Made by a program: the position numbers and the translations under genes. 64,000 nt of DNA from Streptomyces sp. M41(2017) (lineage in GTDB: Bacteria > Actinomycetota > Actinomycetes > Streptomycetales > Streptomycetaceae): the NCBI RefSeq assembly GCF_002078175.1, contig NZ_MWFK01000001.1:682001-746000 (forward strand), in the 5' to 3' direction. Positions 1 through 9,007 of the stretch are shown here, piece after piece. A model generated the notes under the pieces. The model was not told where the DNA came from. It made no database searches and saw only the letters and a list, made by a program, of their open reading frames with translations. Within the stretch, counting starts at the first letter, position 1. Each line of letters begins with the position of its first letter.

Positions 1-88
1 GCGGACGGTCCGGCTCCCTTTCGCCGCATTTCACCAATCATGGTTGCAGGTGGTGACAGTTGCGTGACGCAGTGCAAGGGTGCCGGGC

Positions 89-1159
89 ATGACCACCAAC
101 GGGGGCTTCGAGCCCGTCTTCTGCACCATCGTGCCGCCCCACGTCCTCGACCGGCTCGCGAGCAGCGAGGACCCCGCGCTCGCCGGTCCCGCCCGCCAGA
201 CCCTGGAGCGGGACGCGTACGAGCGCACCCACCGGCGGCTGACCACCGTCCTCGGCGCGCCCTCCGTCGCCGCGCCGCCGGACGCGGCGGGCGGGCAGCC
301 GCACCGCACCATCTACGACGCACGCCACGGGCAGGACCTGCCGGGCGCCCGGGTCCGCGGCGAGGGCGAGGAGCCCGGCACGGACGCCACCGTCAACCGG
401 GCGTACGCCGGCCTCGGCGCCACCTTCGAGCTCTACCTGAACGCGTACCAGCGGTCCTCGATCAACGGCGACGGCCTGCCGCTGGACGCCACCGTGCACT
501 TCGACAACGACTACAACAACGCCTTCTGGAACGGCGAGCAGATGGTGTTCGGCGACGGGGACGGGGAGATCTTCCTCGACTTCACCATCCCGGTCGACGT
601 CATCGGGCACGAGCTGACCCACGGCGTCACCCAGTACACGGCGAACCTCACGTACTTCGGCCAGCCGGGCGCGCTGAACGAGTCGATGTCGGACGTGTTC
701 GGGTCGCTGATCAAGCAGTACACGCTCGGCCAGAGTGCCGCCGAGGCCGACTGGCTGATCGGCGCCGGGCTCCTCGCCCCGCGGGTCACCGGCTCCGCCC
801 TGCGGTCCATGAAGGAGCCGGGCAGCGCCTACGACGACGACGTGCTCGGCAAGGACCCGCAGCCCGGCACGATGGACGGCTATGTCCGCACCGGCCGTGA
901 CAACGGCGGCGTCCACATCAACTCGGGCATCCCCAACCACGCCTTCTACCTCGTCGCCGAGGCGCTCGGCGGGCACGCGTGGGAGCGGGCCGGGCAGATC
1001 TGGTACGACGTCCTGACCGGCGGGGAGCTGCCGCAGCAGGCGCTGTTCTCGGACTTCGCGCGGCTCACGCTGGCCGCGGCGCGCTCCCGGTACAACGACG
1101 GGGAGGAGCTCCAGGCGGTCGGCAAGGCCTGGGAGCAGGTGGGGGTTCCGGCCACGTAG
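89..1159 (+). CDS. Protealysin-like M4 family zinc metalloprotease
   Basis: A 356-residue thermolysin-family (M4) endopeptidase. The zinc site HELTH lies near residues 174-178, the third ligand Glu in ALNESMSD near 198, and the transition-state His in GGVHINSGIPNHAFY near 276. There is no Sec signal and no long FTP/PepSY propeptide. The N-terminus carries FCTIVPPHVLDRLA, like the short propeptide (PPL motif) of protealysin-type M4 enzymes, so I infer an autoprocessed, initially cytoplasmic enzyme. The ATG is preferred over the in-frame GTG at 80 because AAGGG sits 8 bases upstream of it. The small emfourin-like gene follows on the same strand, the pairing known from Serratia protealysin and its inhibitor. 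The substrate is unknown. Confidence 0.9.
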   Translation: MTTNGGFEPVFCTIVPPHVLDRLASSEDPALAGPARQTLERDAYERTHRRLTTVLGAPSVAAPPDAAGGQPHRTIYDARHGQDLPGARVRGEGEEPGTDATVNRAYAGLGATFELYLNAYQRSSINGDGLPLDATVHFDNDYNNAFWNGEQMVFGDGDGEIFLDFTIPVDVIGHELTHGVTQYTANLTYFGQPGALNESMSDVFGSLIKQYTLGQSAAEADWLIGAGLLAPRVTGSALRSMKEPGSAYDDDVLGKDPQPGTMDGYVRTGRDNGGVHINSGIPNHAFYLVAEALGGHAWERAGQIWYDVLTGGELPQQALFSDFARLTLAAARSRYNDGEELQAVGKAWEQVGVPAT

Positions 1160-1219
1160 CGGGTGCCGTTCCGCGTCGGGGCCGTGGCCGCGGGCGGCCG
1201 TCTCGGCTAGACAGGAGCC

Positions 1220-1486
1220 ATGCGTATTTCGGTGAGGCGCACGGGCGGGTTCGCGGGTATCGAGCGCCGGGCGGAGGTGGACACCTCGGGACGGCCCGAC
1301 GCGGCCGACTGGCACGCCCTGGCCGAGCGGACGCTCGCCGCCGGCCGGGACACTCCCCCGCCCGGCGTCCCGGACGGCTTCGGCTACCGGATCACGGTGG
1401 ACGGCACGACGGTCCACGCGGCCGACCCGAGCCTCACGGAGGACCAGCGCGAGCTGATCTCCCGGGTGCTCAAGGAGGGCGCCTAG
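1220..1486 (+). CDS. Emfourin-like protealysin inhibitor (small protein)
   Basis: An 88-residue protein with a good AGGAG ribosome site just before the ATG. It begins MRISVRRTGGFAGIERR and continues as short predicted strands plus a helix. The opening strand with RxGGFAGI is what I recognise as the emfourin (M4in) family, protein inhibitors of protealysin-like peptidases encoded beside the protease gene. It lies 60 bp downstream of the M4 protease in the same orientation, so cotranscription is likely. It has no signal peptide and no cysteine. The assignment rests on the N-terminal motif and on gene context; inhibition of the neighbouring enzyme is inferred. Confidence 0.72.
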   Translation: MRISVRRTGGFAGIERRAEVDTSGRPDAADWHALAERTLAAGRDTPPPGVPDGFGYRITVDGTTVHAADPSLTEDQRELISRVLKEGA

Positions 1487-1570
1487 CCGAGGGGTGCGAC
1501 GGGCGGGGCCGGCGCGGGCTTCAACTTCCGTTCCTCGCCGCACCGTTGACTTCCGTTACCCGGGGTACGG

Positions 1571-2887
1571 ATGATCGCGCGCATGGCGACGAACCCCCTC
1601 CCGCAGTTCCCGCCCGGCTTCCTCTGGGGCGTGTCCACCTCGGCCCACCAGATCGAGGGGGCCGTCGGTGAGCGCGCCCCGTCCGTGTGGGACGCCTTCA
1701 CCGCCGAACCCGGCCGGGTCAAGGACGGCTCCACGGCCGCGGTGGCCTGCGACCACTACCACCGCTACCCCGAGGACGTGGAGCTCCTCGCGGGTCTGGG
1801 CGTGGACGCGTACCGCTTCTCGGTGTCCTGGCCCCGGGTGAACTCCCCCGGCGGCCTCGACTTCTACGACCGTCTCGTCGACTCCCTGAGCGCGGCGGGT
1901 GTCCGGCCCGTCCCCACCCTGTTCCACTGGGACCTGCCGGTGGAGCTCGACTGGCGGGACCGGGACACCGCCGAGCGGTTCGCCGCGTACGCGGGAACGG
2001 TCGCCGGACGCCTCGGTGACCGCGTCACGAAGTGGATCACCCTCAACGAACCCGCCGAACACACCCTGCTGGGCCACGCGCTCGGCGCGCACGCCCCCGG
2101 CGAGCAGCTCCTGTTCGACGCGCTGCCGGTGGCCCACCACCAGCTCCTCGCGCACGGTCTCGCCGTCCGGGCGCTGCGCGCGGCCGGCGCGGGAGACATC
2201 GGCATCGCCAACTCGCACGGCCCGACCTGGGCCGCCTCCTCCCGCGAGGAGGACGTGGCGGCGGCCGACTTCTACGACCTGCTGCTCAACCGCCTGTTCG
2301 CCGACCCGGTCCTGCTCGGCCGCTATCCCGAGGGCGTCGAGACGCTGATGCCCGGTGACGTCGAGGCCGACCTGAAGATCATCGGGGAGCCCCTCGACTG
2401 GTACGGGATCAACTACTACCAGCCGACCCGGGTGGGCGCCCCCGAGGGAACCGAGATCGAGTTCGGCGGACTCCGGCTGCCCGCCGACCTGCCCTTCACC
2501 GTGCACGAGCTGGAGGGGTACCCGGTGACCGACTTCGGCTGGCCGGTGGTGCCCGAGGCGCTCACGGAACTGCTCACGGGCTTCCACGAGCGCTACGGAC
2601 AGCGGCTCCCGCCCGTCGTCATCACCGAGAACGGCTGCTCCTACGACGGCATCGACGACCAGGAACGGATCACCTTCCTGGACGGTCATGTCCGCGCGCT
2701 GCACCGGGCGTCGGAGCAGGGCGTCGACGTCCGCGGCTACTTCGTCTGGTCGCTTCTGGACAACTTCGAGTGGGCGGAGGGGTACGCGCGCCGCTTCGGT
2801 CTCGTCCACGTCGACTTCGACACCCTGGAGCGAACGCCCAAGGCCTCCTACCGGTGGCTGCGGGACGTGCTGCGGGCGCAGAGATGA
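1571..2887 (+). CDS. GH1 family beta-glucosidase
   Basis: A 438-residue cytoplasmic TIM-barrel glycoside hydrolase of family 1. The N-terminal signature FLWGVSTSAHQIEGA, the acid/base ITLNEP (Glu about 160) and the nucleophile VITENG (Glu about 353) are all intact, and the length suits the family. It would hydrolyse beta-linked gluco- or galacto-oligosaccharides after import. Its stop overlaps the start of the downstream MFS carrier (ATGA), so uptake and hydrolysis are probably coupled. A second ATG at 1583 (MATNPLPQF) is an equally possible start; no strong ribosome site separates them. The exact sugar cannot be read from sequence. Confidence 0.93.
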   Translation: MIARMATNPLPQFPPGFLWGVSTSAHQIEGAVGERAPSVWDAFTAEPGRVKDGSTAAVACDHYHRYPEDVELLAGLGVDAYRFSVSWPRVNSPGGLDFYDRLVDSLSAAGVRPVPTLFHWDLPVELDWRDRDTAERFAAYAGTVAGRLGDRVTKWITLNEPAEHTLLGHALGAHAPGEQLLFDALPVAHHQLLAHGLAVRALRAAGAGDIGIANSHGPTWAASSREEDVAAADFYDLLLNRLFADPVLLGRYPEGVETLMPGDVEADLKIIGEPLDWYGINYYQPTRVGAPEGTEIEFGGLRLPADLPFTVHELEGYPVTDFGWPVVPEALTELLTGFHERYGQRLPPVVITENGCSYDGIDDQERITFLDGHVRALHRASEQGVDVRGYFVWSLLDNFEWAEGYARRFGLVHVDFDTLERTPKASYRWLRDVLRAQR

Positions 2888-4146
2888 CCGCGACCGGACC
2901 GGCCGTGCCCGCCGGGGCGCTCGCCGAGCCCGTCGACCGGGTGGGCCGGGGCTGGACGTCGGCGCTCTCCCTCGCCAACGGGGCGATCTGGGTGGGCTGG
3001 TACGGGCCTCTGCAGATCCTCCTCGCCGCGCAGGCGGAGGACTTCGCGCCCGGCACCGGCATGTCCAAGGAGACGCTGCTGGCCTGGATCACGGGGGCCG
3101 GCGCGGTCGTCTCGCTGATCGCCAACCCGCTGTTCGGCGCGCTCTCCGACCGGACGACCTCACGGCGGGGCCGCCGCACGCCGTGGATCGTGGCCGGAGC
3201 GGCCGGCGGCGCGCTGTCCCTGCTGCTCCTCGGGCGGGCCGACGGTCCGTGGACGGCGGCGGCGGGCTGGTGCCTGGTCCAGCTCACGCTGAACGCCGCG
3301 TTCGCCGCGGTCACGGCCGCCGTCCCCGACCGGGTGCCCAGGTTCCAGCGGGGGTCGGTGGGCGGCTGGCTGGGCGCCGCGCAGATCCTCGGCGTGGTCG
3401 GCGGCACCGCGCTGGCGACGGCGGCGGGAGGCACCGGCGGCGGCTACGCGGCCTGTGCGGTATTCACGCTGGTGGGGGTCCTGCCGTACGTGCTGCGGTA
3501 CGAGGACCTGCGGCTGCCCGCTGCGGACCGGCCCGTCTGGTCCGCGCGGGCCTTCCTCGGTTCCTTCCGGCTGAGCCCGCGCCGCCACCCCGACCTGGCG
3601 TGGGCGTGGCTGACCCGCTTCCTCATCAACCTCAGCAACGCCCTCGTGCTGCTGTATCTCCTCTACTACCTGCGCGACCGGCTGCACCACGACGATCCCG
3701 AGCAGGGCGTCCTGATCCTCACCGCGGTGAACGGCGTCACGCTGCTCGCCACCGTCGTGGTCGGCGGGGTGTGGTCGGACCGGGTGGGCCGCCGCAAACC
3801 GTTCGTGGTCTGGTCCGGCGTCCTGATGGCGGTGGCCACCGCGGCGCTGGCCGGGTGGCAGACCTGGCCCGGCGCGATCGTCGCGGCGGCCGTCCTCGGT
3901 GTCGGCTTCGGCGTGTTCACCTCCGTCGACTTCGCCCTGATGACGGACGTCCTGCCGACGGCGCTCGACCGCGGCAAGGACCTCGGCGTCATCAACATCG
4001 CCAACGCCCTCCCCCAGGTCGCCGCCCCCGCCCTGGCGGCGCCGGTCGTGACGTATCTGGGCGGCTACCGGGTGCTGTACGCGGTCGCGGCGGTGATCGG
4101 TCTCGCGGGAGCGGTGCTGGTCGGGCGGATCAAGGGGGTGGACTGA
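2884..4146 (+). CDS. MFS transporter, probable sugar uptake
   Basis: A 420-residue integral membrane protein with about 12 hydrophobic segments. Two copies of the MFS loop motif are visible: GALSDRTTSRRGRRTPW after helix 2 and GGVWSDRVGRRKPF in the second half. The ATG overlaps the GH1 stop by 4 bp, so translation is coupled. By organisation it should import the glycoside split by the preceding enzyme, probably by cation symport; this is inferred from context. The RRGRRTPWI loop is also seen in GPH/sucrose-type sugar carriers. A small GC-rich hairpin with a GGAA loop follows the stop, before the convergent SDR gene. Confidence 0.88.
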   Translation: MTATGPAVPAGALAEPVDRVGRGWTSALSLANGAIWVGWYGPLQILLAAQAEDFAPGTGMSKETLLAWITGAGAVVSLIANPLFGALSDRTTSRRGRRTPWIVAGAAGGALSLLLLGRADGPWTAAAGWCLVQLTLNAAFAAVTAAVPDRVPRFQRGSVGGWLGAAQILGVVGGTALATAAGGTGGGYAACAVFTLVGVLPYVLRYEDLRLPAADRPVWSARAFLGSFRLSPRRHPDLAWAWLTRFLINLSNALVLLYLLYYLRDRLHHDDPEQGVLILTAVNGVTLLATVVVGGVWSDRVGRRKPFVVWSGVLMAVATAALAGWQTWPGAIVAAAVLGVGFGVFTSVDFALMTDVLPTALDRGKDLGVINIANALPQVAAPALAAPVVTYLGGYRVLYAVAAVIGLAGAVLVGRIKGVD

Positions 4147-4166
4147 GGGGGGACCCGGGGAGGGGC

Positions 4167-4182
4167 CCGGCGGGAACGCCGG
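4167..4182. terminator. Small hairpin between convergent genes
   Basis: CCGGCG-GGAA-CGCCGG gives a perfect 6-bp stem with a GNRA-type loop, between the MFS stop and the SDR stop. There is no T-run, so termination activity is only possible. Confidence 0.35.
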
Positions 4183-4192
4183 TGCGGTCCGG

Positions 4193-5050
4193 TCACAGGG
4201 CGCCGGCGTCGCGGGCGCTCCACACGGTGGGGTGGATCGGCCGGAAGCCCAGCTCGTGGCGGATGCGGTCGGTGGAGACGATCCCGTGCCACGGGTCGGA
4301 GTCGGTGAGCTCGTACAGCGCGGGCGGCACCTCGACGCCGTTGATCCGGTGCAGGTCGACGGTCGTGACGGGGGCGTCGTCGGCGATGTTGTAGATCCGT
4401 CCCGCCGCCCCGGGGGCGTACAGGATGCGGCGCAGGCCCTGGGCGACGTCCGCGTGGTGGACCATCTGCAGGCGCTGTCCGGCGGCCCAGTTCCCGGCCC
4501 AGCGCATCACGGCGGCGAGGTGCGGGTCGCCCTCCCCGTAGACGAACGCGAGCCGCCCGATCCGCACGTCCATACCGCCCTCCAGGGCGAGCAGGCCGCG
4601 CTCCGCCTCCGCCTTGGACGCCGGGTAGGCGCCCCACATCGCTCCGCCGGGCATGCTCGCGTCGTCCTCGGTGAGCGGTCGGCCACGGCCCGTCCCGTAC
4701 ACCAGGTTCGTGCTGACCTGCACGAACCGTGCCACGCCTGAGGTCTCGGCGGCGTGGCCCAGCTCCAGGGCGGCGTCGCGGTTCACCGCCCACGCCTCCT
4801 CGTCCGGTACGCCCCGGAAGGCGGCCGCGATGTTCACCACCGCGTCGACTCCGGCGAGGGCCTTGCCGAGGGTGTCGGCGTCACGCAGGTCACCGACGGC
4901 GATCTCGGCGCCGAGGTCGGCGAGTGCCGTCGCGCGGGCCTCGTCGCGGACCAGGACCCGGACCCGGTCGCCCGCGGGGGCCTGTCCCAGGAGGCGGGGG
5001 ACGAAGCGGCGTCCGACCTCGCCCGTCGTTCCGGTCACCAGTGTCAGCAT
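4193..5050 (-). CDS. NAD(P)-dependent SDR-family epimerase/oxidoreductase
   Basis: A 285-residue atypical short-chain dehydrogenase. The N-terminal Rossmann motif TGTTGEVG (residues about 6-13) binds NAD(P). The acidic motif VGDLRD follows, and YPASKAEAE supplies the Tyr-x3-Lys catalytic pair. A GAGGAG ribosome site precedes the ATG. It is transcribed away from an XRE-family regulator; the shared 119-bp spacer holds an inverted repeat suitable as an operator. This pairing of a regulator carrying PGLRREEVA with a small oxidoreductase is common in Streptomyces. The substrate cannot be predicted; nucleotide-sugar epimerase and flavonol-reductase-like roles are both possible. Confidence 0.85.
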   Translation of the reverse strand: MLTLVTGTTGEVGRRFVPRLLGQAPAGDRVRVLVRDEARATALADLGAEIAVGDLRDADTLGKALAGVDAVVNIAAAFRGVPDEEAWAVNRDAALELGHAAETSGVARFVQVSTNLVYGTGRGRPLTEDDASMPGGAMWGAYPASKAEAERGLLALEGGMDVRIGRLAFVYGEGDPHLAAVMRWAGNWAAGQRLQMVHHADVAQGLRRILYAPGAAGRIYNIADDAPVTTVDLHRINGVEVPPALYELTDSDPWHGIVSTDRIRHELGFRPIHPTVWSARDAGAL

Positions 5051-5114
5051 GTCGTGCTCCTCTCGTCGGCCTCCACCGTCCCCCGGTGCGGGCCCGGGCG
5101 GGAGAGACCTCCTG

Positions 5115-5139
5115 ATCCAGGGAGTGGCGGTGCCTGGAT
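5115..5139. promoter_or_regulatory. Inverted repeat, probable operator of the divergent pair
   Basis: ATCCAGG and CCTGGAT form a perfect 7-bp inverted repeat separated by 11 bases, midway between the divergent SDR and regulator genes. Its size and position fit a dimeric helix-turn-helix regulator controlling both directions. Binding is inferred. Confidence 0.5.
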
Positions 5140-5169
5140 AAGTCCGGCGGTCCGGGTCACGCTGGAGGG

Positions 5170-6012
5170 GTGAACCGAGCCGAACTCGCCGACTTCCTGC
5201 GCCGCGGCCGTGCCCGTCTGGACCCCGCCGACGTGGGGCTCACGGCCGGATCGCGGCGCCGCACCCCGGGGCTGCGCCGCGAGGAGGTGGCGGCCCTGGC
5301 GGGCATGTCGGTGGACTACTACACCCGTCTCGAACAGTCCCGTGGTCCGCGCCCCTCCCGCCAGATGCTCGGCGCGCTGGCGCGGGCGCTGCGGCTCTCC
5401 GGGGACGAGCGCGACCATCTCTTCCACCTGGTGGGCGAGGAACCGCCGCGGGCGGCCGGCGCGTCGACGCACGTGCGTCCCGGGCTGCTGCTGATCCTCG
5501 ACCGGCTGCACGACGCGCCCGCCCTGGTCATGACCGACTACGGCGACGTCCTCGCGCAGAACGCCCTCTCGGCCGCCCTGTCGGGGGAGGTGGAGCCCGG
5601 GCGCAACGTCGTCCGGCGGTTCTTCACCGCCCCGCAGTCCGAGGCCCTGTTCCCGGCCGAGGACCGCGCCGAGCACGCCCGCTCGCACGTCGCCAACCTG
5701 CGCGCGGTCACCGCGGCCCGCCCCGACGATCCGGTGCCCGCCGCGCTGGTGGCCGAACTCCTCGCCGCGAGCACGGAGTTCGCCGAGCTGTGGGAGACGC
5801 ACGAGGTCGCGGTGCGGCGCGCGGCGACGAAGCGGTTCCTGCATCCGATCGTCGGCATGCTGGAACTCGACTGCGAGTTCCTGCTCAGCTCCGAGGACAA
5901 CCAGCTCCTCCTCGTCCACACGGCCCGCCCCGGCACCGCGTCCCACGAGCGTCTGCAACTGCTGCGCGTGGTGGGCCTGCAGAACATGACCCCGGCCGCC
6001 GGGACGAGGTGA
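5170..6012 (+). CDS. XRE-family regulator with MmyB-like ligand domain
   Basis: A 280-residue transcription factor. The N-terminal helix-turn-helix (about residues 5-80) holds RTPGLRREEVAALAGMS and YYTRLEQSRGPRPS, the hallmark of the Streptomyces XRE/MmyB group. The C-terminal half (about 100-270) is the PAS-like MmyB ligand domain, with ALVMTDYGDVLAQNALS and LLLVHTARPGT. It starts with GTG. A GGAGG lies almost against the start, too close for an ideal ribosome site, so the message could be leaderless. It is divergent from the SDR gene and probably represses it and itself. A paralogue of the same architecture lies at 8.0-8.9 kb. Confidence 0.88.
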   Translation: MNRAELADFLRRGRARLDPADVGLTAGSRRRTPGLRREEVAALAGMSVDYYTRLEQSRGPRPSRQMLGALARALRLSGDERDHLFHLVGEEPPRAAGASTHVRPGLLLILDRLHDAPALVMTDYGDVLAQNALSAALSGEVEPGRNVVRRFFTAPQSEALFPAEDRAEHARSHVANLRAVTAARPDDPVPAALVAELLAASTEFAELWETHEVAVRRAATKRFLHPIVGMLELDCEFLLSSEDNQLLLVHTARPGTASHERLQLLRVVGLQNMTPAAGTR

Positions 6013-6043
6013 CCCGAGCGGCAGCGGTCACCAGCGGTGGGAG

Positions 6044-7502
<1,459 letters not shown>

Positions 7503-7529
7503 GCGGTCGCCGACGTCCCCGCCGCGGCC

Positions 7530-7552
7530 CCCGGGTCCGGCGCGGGCCCGGG
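7530..7552. terminator. Hairpin between convergent era and cdd-like genes
   Basis: CCCGGGTCC and GGGCCCGGG pair over 9 bp (one G-T) around a 5-base loop. The placement between two convergent stops suggests a shared terminator, though no T-run follows. Confidence 0.5.
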
Positions 7553-7553
7553 T

Positions 7554-7907
7554 TCAGCCGGCGGTGACCGTCAGGCGGACGGCGCCGTCGAGCCCCGCAA
7601 GCAGCACCGGCGTGCCGGGGCCGCCGAGGTCGGACACGGCCGCGCGGTCCGTGTCGGTGAGGGCGTCCGCCTCGGAGACCACGGCCGCCGCCTCCAGCGA
7701 CGTCGCCCCGGACGCCACGGCCATCGCGACGGCCGTCTGCAGGGCGCTCAGCCGCAGCGAGGGCAGGTCCACGGTCCCGGCGACGTACGTCCGCCCGGTC
7801 TCGTCCCGTACGGCCGCCCCCTCGGGCACGCCGTTGCGGGCCCGCGCGGAGCGGGCCAGGGTGACGATCTTGCGGTCCTCGGGGTCGAGCGCGTTGCTGT
7901 CGGTCAT
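7554..7907 (-). CDS. Cytidine deaminase-like protein, active site lost
   Basis: A 117-residue protein with the length and layout of small tetrameric cytidine deaminases: an N-terminal helix with ALDPEDRKIVTLARSARARN, then a strand, then the helix LRLSALQTAVAMAVASG. In active enzymes that helix begins with Cys/His-Ala-Glu and a PCxxC motif follows. Here the first position is Ser-Ala-Leu, and no PCxxC is present; the whole protein lacks cysteine. Zinc binding and deamination are therefore unlikely. It sits near era, ybeY and hlyC, the usual place for cdd, which argues for a retained, repurposed pseudoenzyme. TATGCT 6 bases before the ATG could be the -10 of a leaderless message. Confidence 0.7.
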   Translation of the reverse strand: MTDSNALDPEDRKIVTLARSARARNGVPEGAAVRDETGRTYVAGTVDLPSLRLSALQTAVAMAVASGATSLEAAAVVSEADALTDTDRAAVSDLGGPGTPVLLAGLDGAVRLTVTAG

Positions 7908-8014
7908 GACCAGAGCATACGAAGTGCCGGAGCGGGCCCCCGCCGACGGGTCGGCGGACGCGGCGGATCACCGCCTACCACTGCCGGCCACCGCGGATCA
8001 CCGCCGGCCACCGG

Positions 8015-8896
8015 TCAGCCGGCCACCGGGTACATCGACCCCCGCCGGCCCTCCGGCGACGCCAGCCACTCCAGCTTCGCCGCCGTGTTCGCCTCCGGCA
8101 GCGGGGTGTGCAGCACGATCGTGAGGTCGGGACGGACCGGAACCTTCATCGCGGTCGACTCGACGGCGAGCAGCCCGACCAGCGGATGGTCGAGCTCCTT
8201 GCGGATCTGGCCGGCGTCCTCGATGTCCCGCTCCTCCCACAGCCGCGCGAACTCCTCGCTCGCCTCGGTCAGCCGGGCCAGCACCTCGTGGAAGCCCTCG
8301 TCGTCCGGCGCGGCGGCGCAGGAGGCGCGGAACTGGGCGACGACGGTCCGCGCGTTCCGCTCCCAGGTCCGTGAACGGCCGCGGTAGAGCGGGTCGGTGA
8401 AGAAGTCGACGATGCAGTTCTGGGTGTTCTCCGGCCGCATGCCGAGGACCACCGAGGCGGCGTCGTTGTACATCACGCAGTTGTAGTACGGGTCCATGAT
8501 GTGCGCCGGGTACGGCATCCACGTGTCGATCAGCCGGCGCAGCCCGTCGCACATGTCCCGGTCCGCGGGGGCGACTTCGGGCGCGGGCGGGTTCAGCCCG
8601 GCCAGCGTGTACAGGTGGCGGCGCTCGGTGTTGCTGAGCCGCAGCACCCGGGCGACCGCGTCGAGGACCTGCGGCGACACGGAGATGTCCCGCCCCTGCT
8701 CCAGCCACTGGTACCAGGAGGCGCCCACGCCCGCGAGGACGGCGACCTCCTCACGGCGCAGTCCCGGTGTGCGGCGGCGGGCGCCGCCGTCCGGGAGCCC
8801 GGCCTCGGCGGGTGAGATCCGCGCCCTGCGGCTCATCAGGAACTCGCGCAGTTCCCTGCGCCGTTGGGTCCCGGTCCCGAGGACGTCCTCCGTCAC
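8015..8896 (-). CDS. XRE-family regulator with MmyB-like ligand domain
   Basis: A 293-residue paralogue of the regulator at 5.2 kb. RRTPGLRREEVAVLAGVG and WYQWLEQGRDIS form the helix-turn-helix; the C-terminal domain carries PAHIMDPYYNCVMYNDAA and TIVLHTPLPEA. The GTG start is chosen for the GGGGGAGG ribosome site just upstream; the frame stays open further 5' but without such a site. It is divergent from a DHA2 drug exporter across a 111-bp spacer with a perfect 9-bp inverted repeat. It probably represses that exporter in response to a small molecule bound by the C-terminal domain. Confidence 0.87.
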   Translation of the reverse strand: MTEDVLGTGTQRRRELREFLMSRRARISPAEAGLPDGGARRRTPGLRREEVAVLAGVGASWYQWLEQGRDISVSPQVLDAVARVLRLSNTERRHLYTLAGLNPPAPEVAPADRDMCDGLRRLIDTWMPYPAHIMDPYYNCVMYNDAASVVLGMRPENTQNCIVDFFTDPLYRGRSRTWERNARTVVAQFRASCAAAPDDEGFHEVLARLTEASEEFARLWEERDIEDAGQIRKELDHPLVGLLAVESTAMKVPVRPDLTIVLHTPLPEANTAAKLEWLASPEGRRGSMYPVAG

Positions 8897-8938
8897 GTCT
8901 GCCTCCCCCTTCGGTGCACCGGCCGGTCCGCCTCGGTG

Positions 8939-8959
8939 GCTGGTGGTGCGACCACCAGC
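8939..8959. promoter_or_regulatory. Inverted repeat, probable operator for regulator and exporter
   Basis: GCTGGTGGT-GCG-ACCACCAGC is a perfect 9-bp inverted repeat with a 3-base centre in the divergent spacer. A TANNNT element (TATGCT, minus strand) overlaps its right end, so a bound repressor would block RNA polymerase. Confidence 0.55.
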
Positions 8960-9007
8960 ATAAGTTGCGGCTCCCCACGGGTGTTCCGGCCGCCGGATGC
9001 TCTTGCC

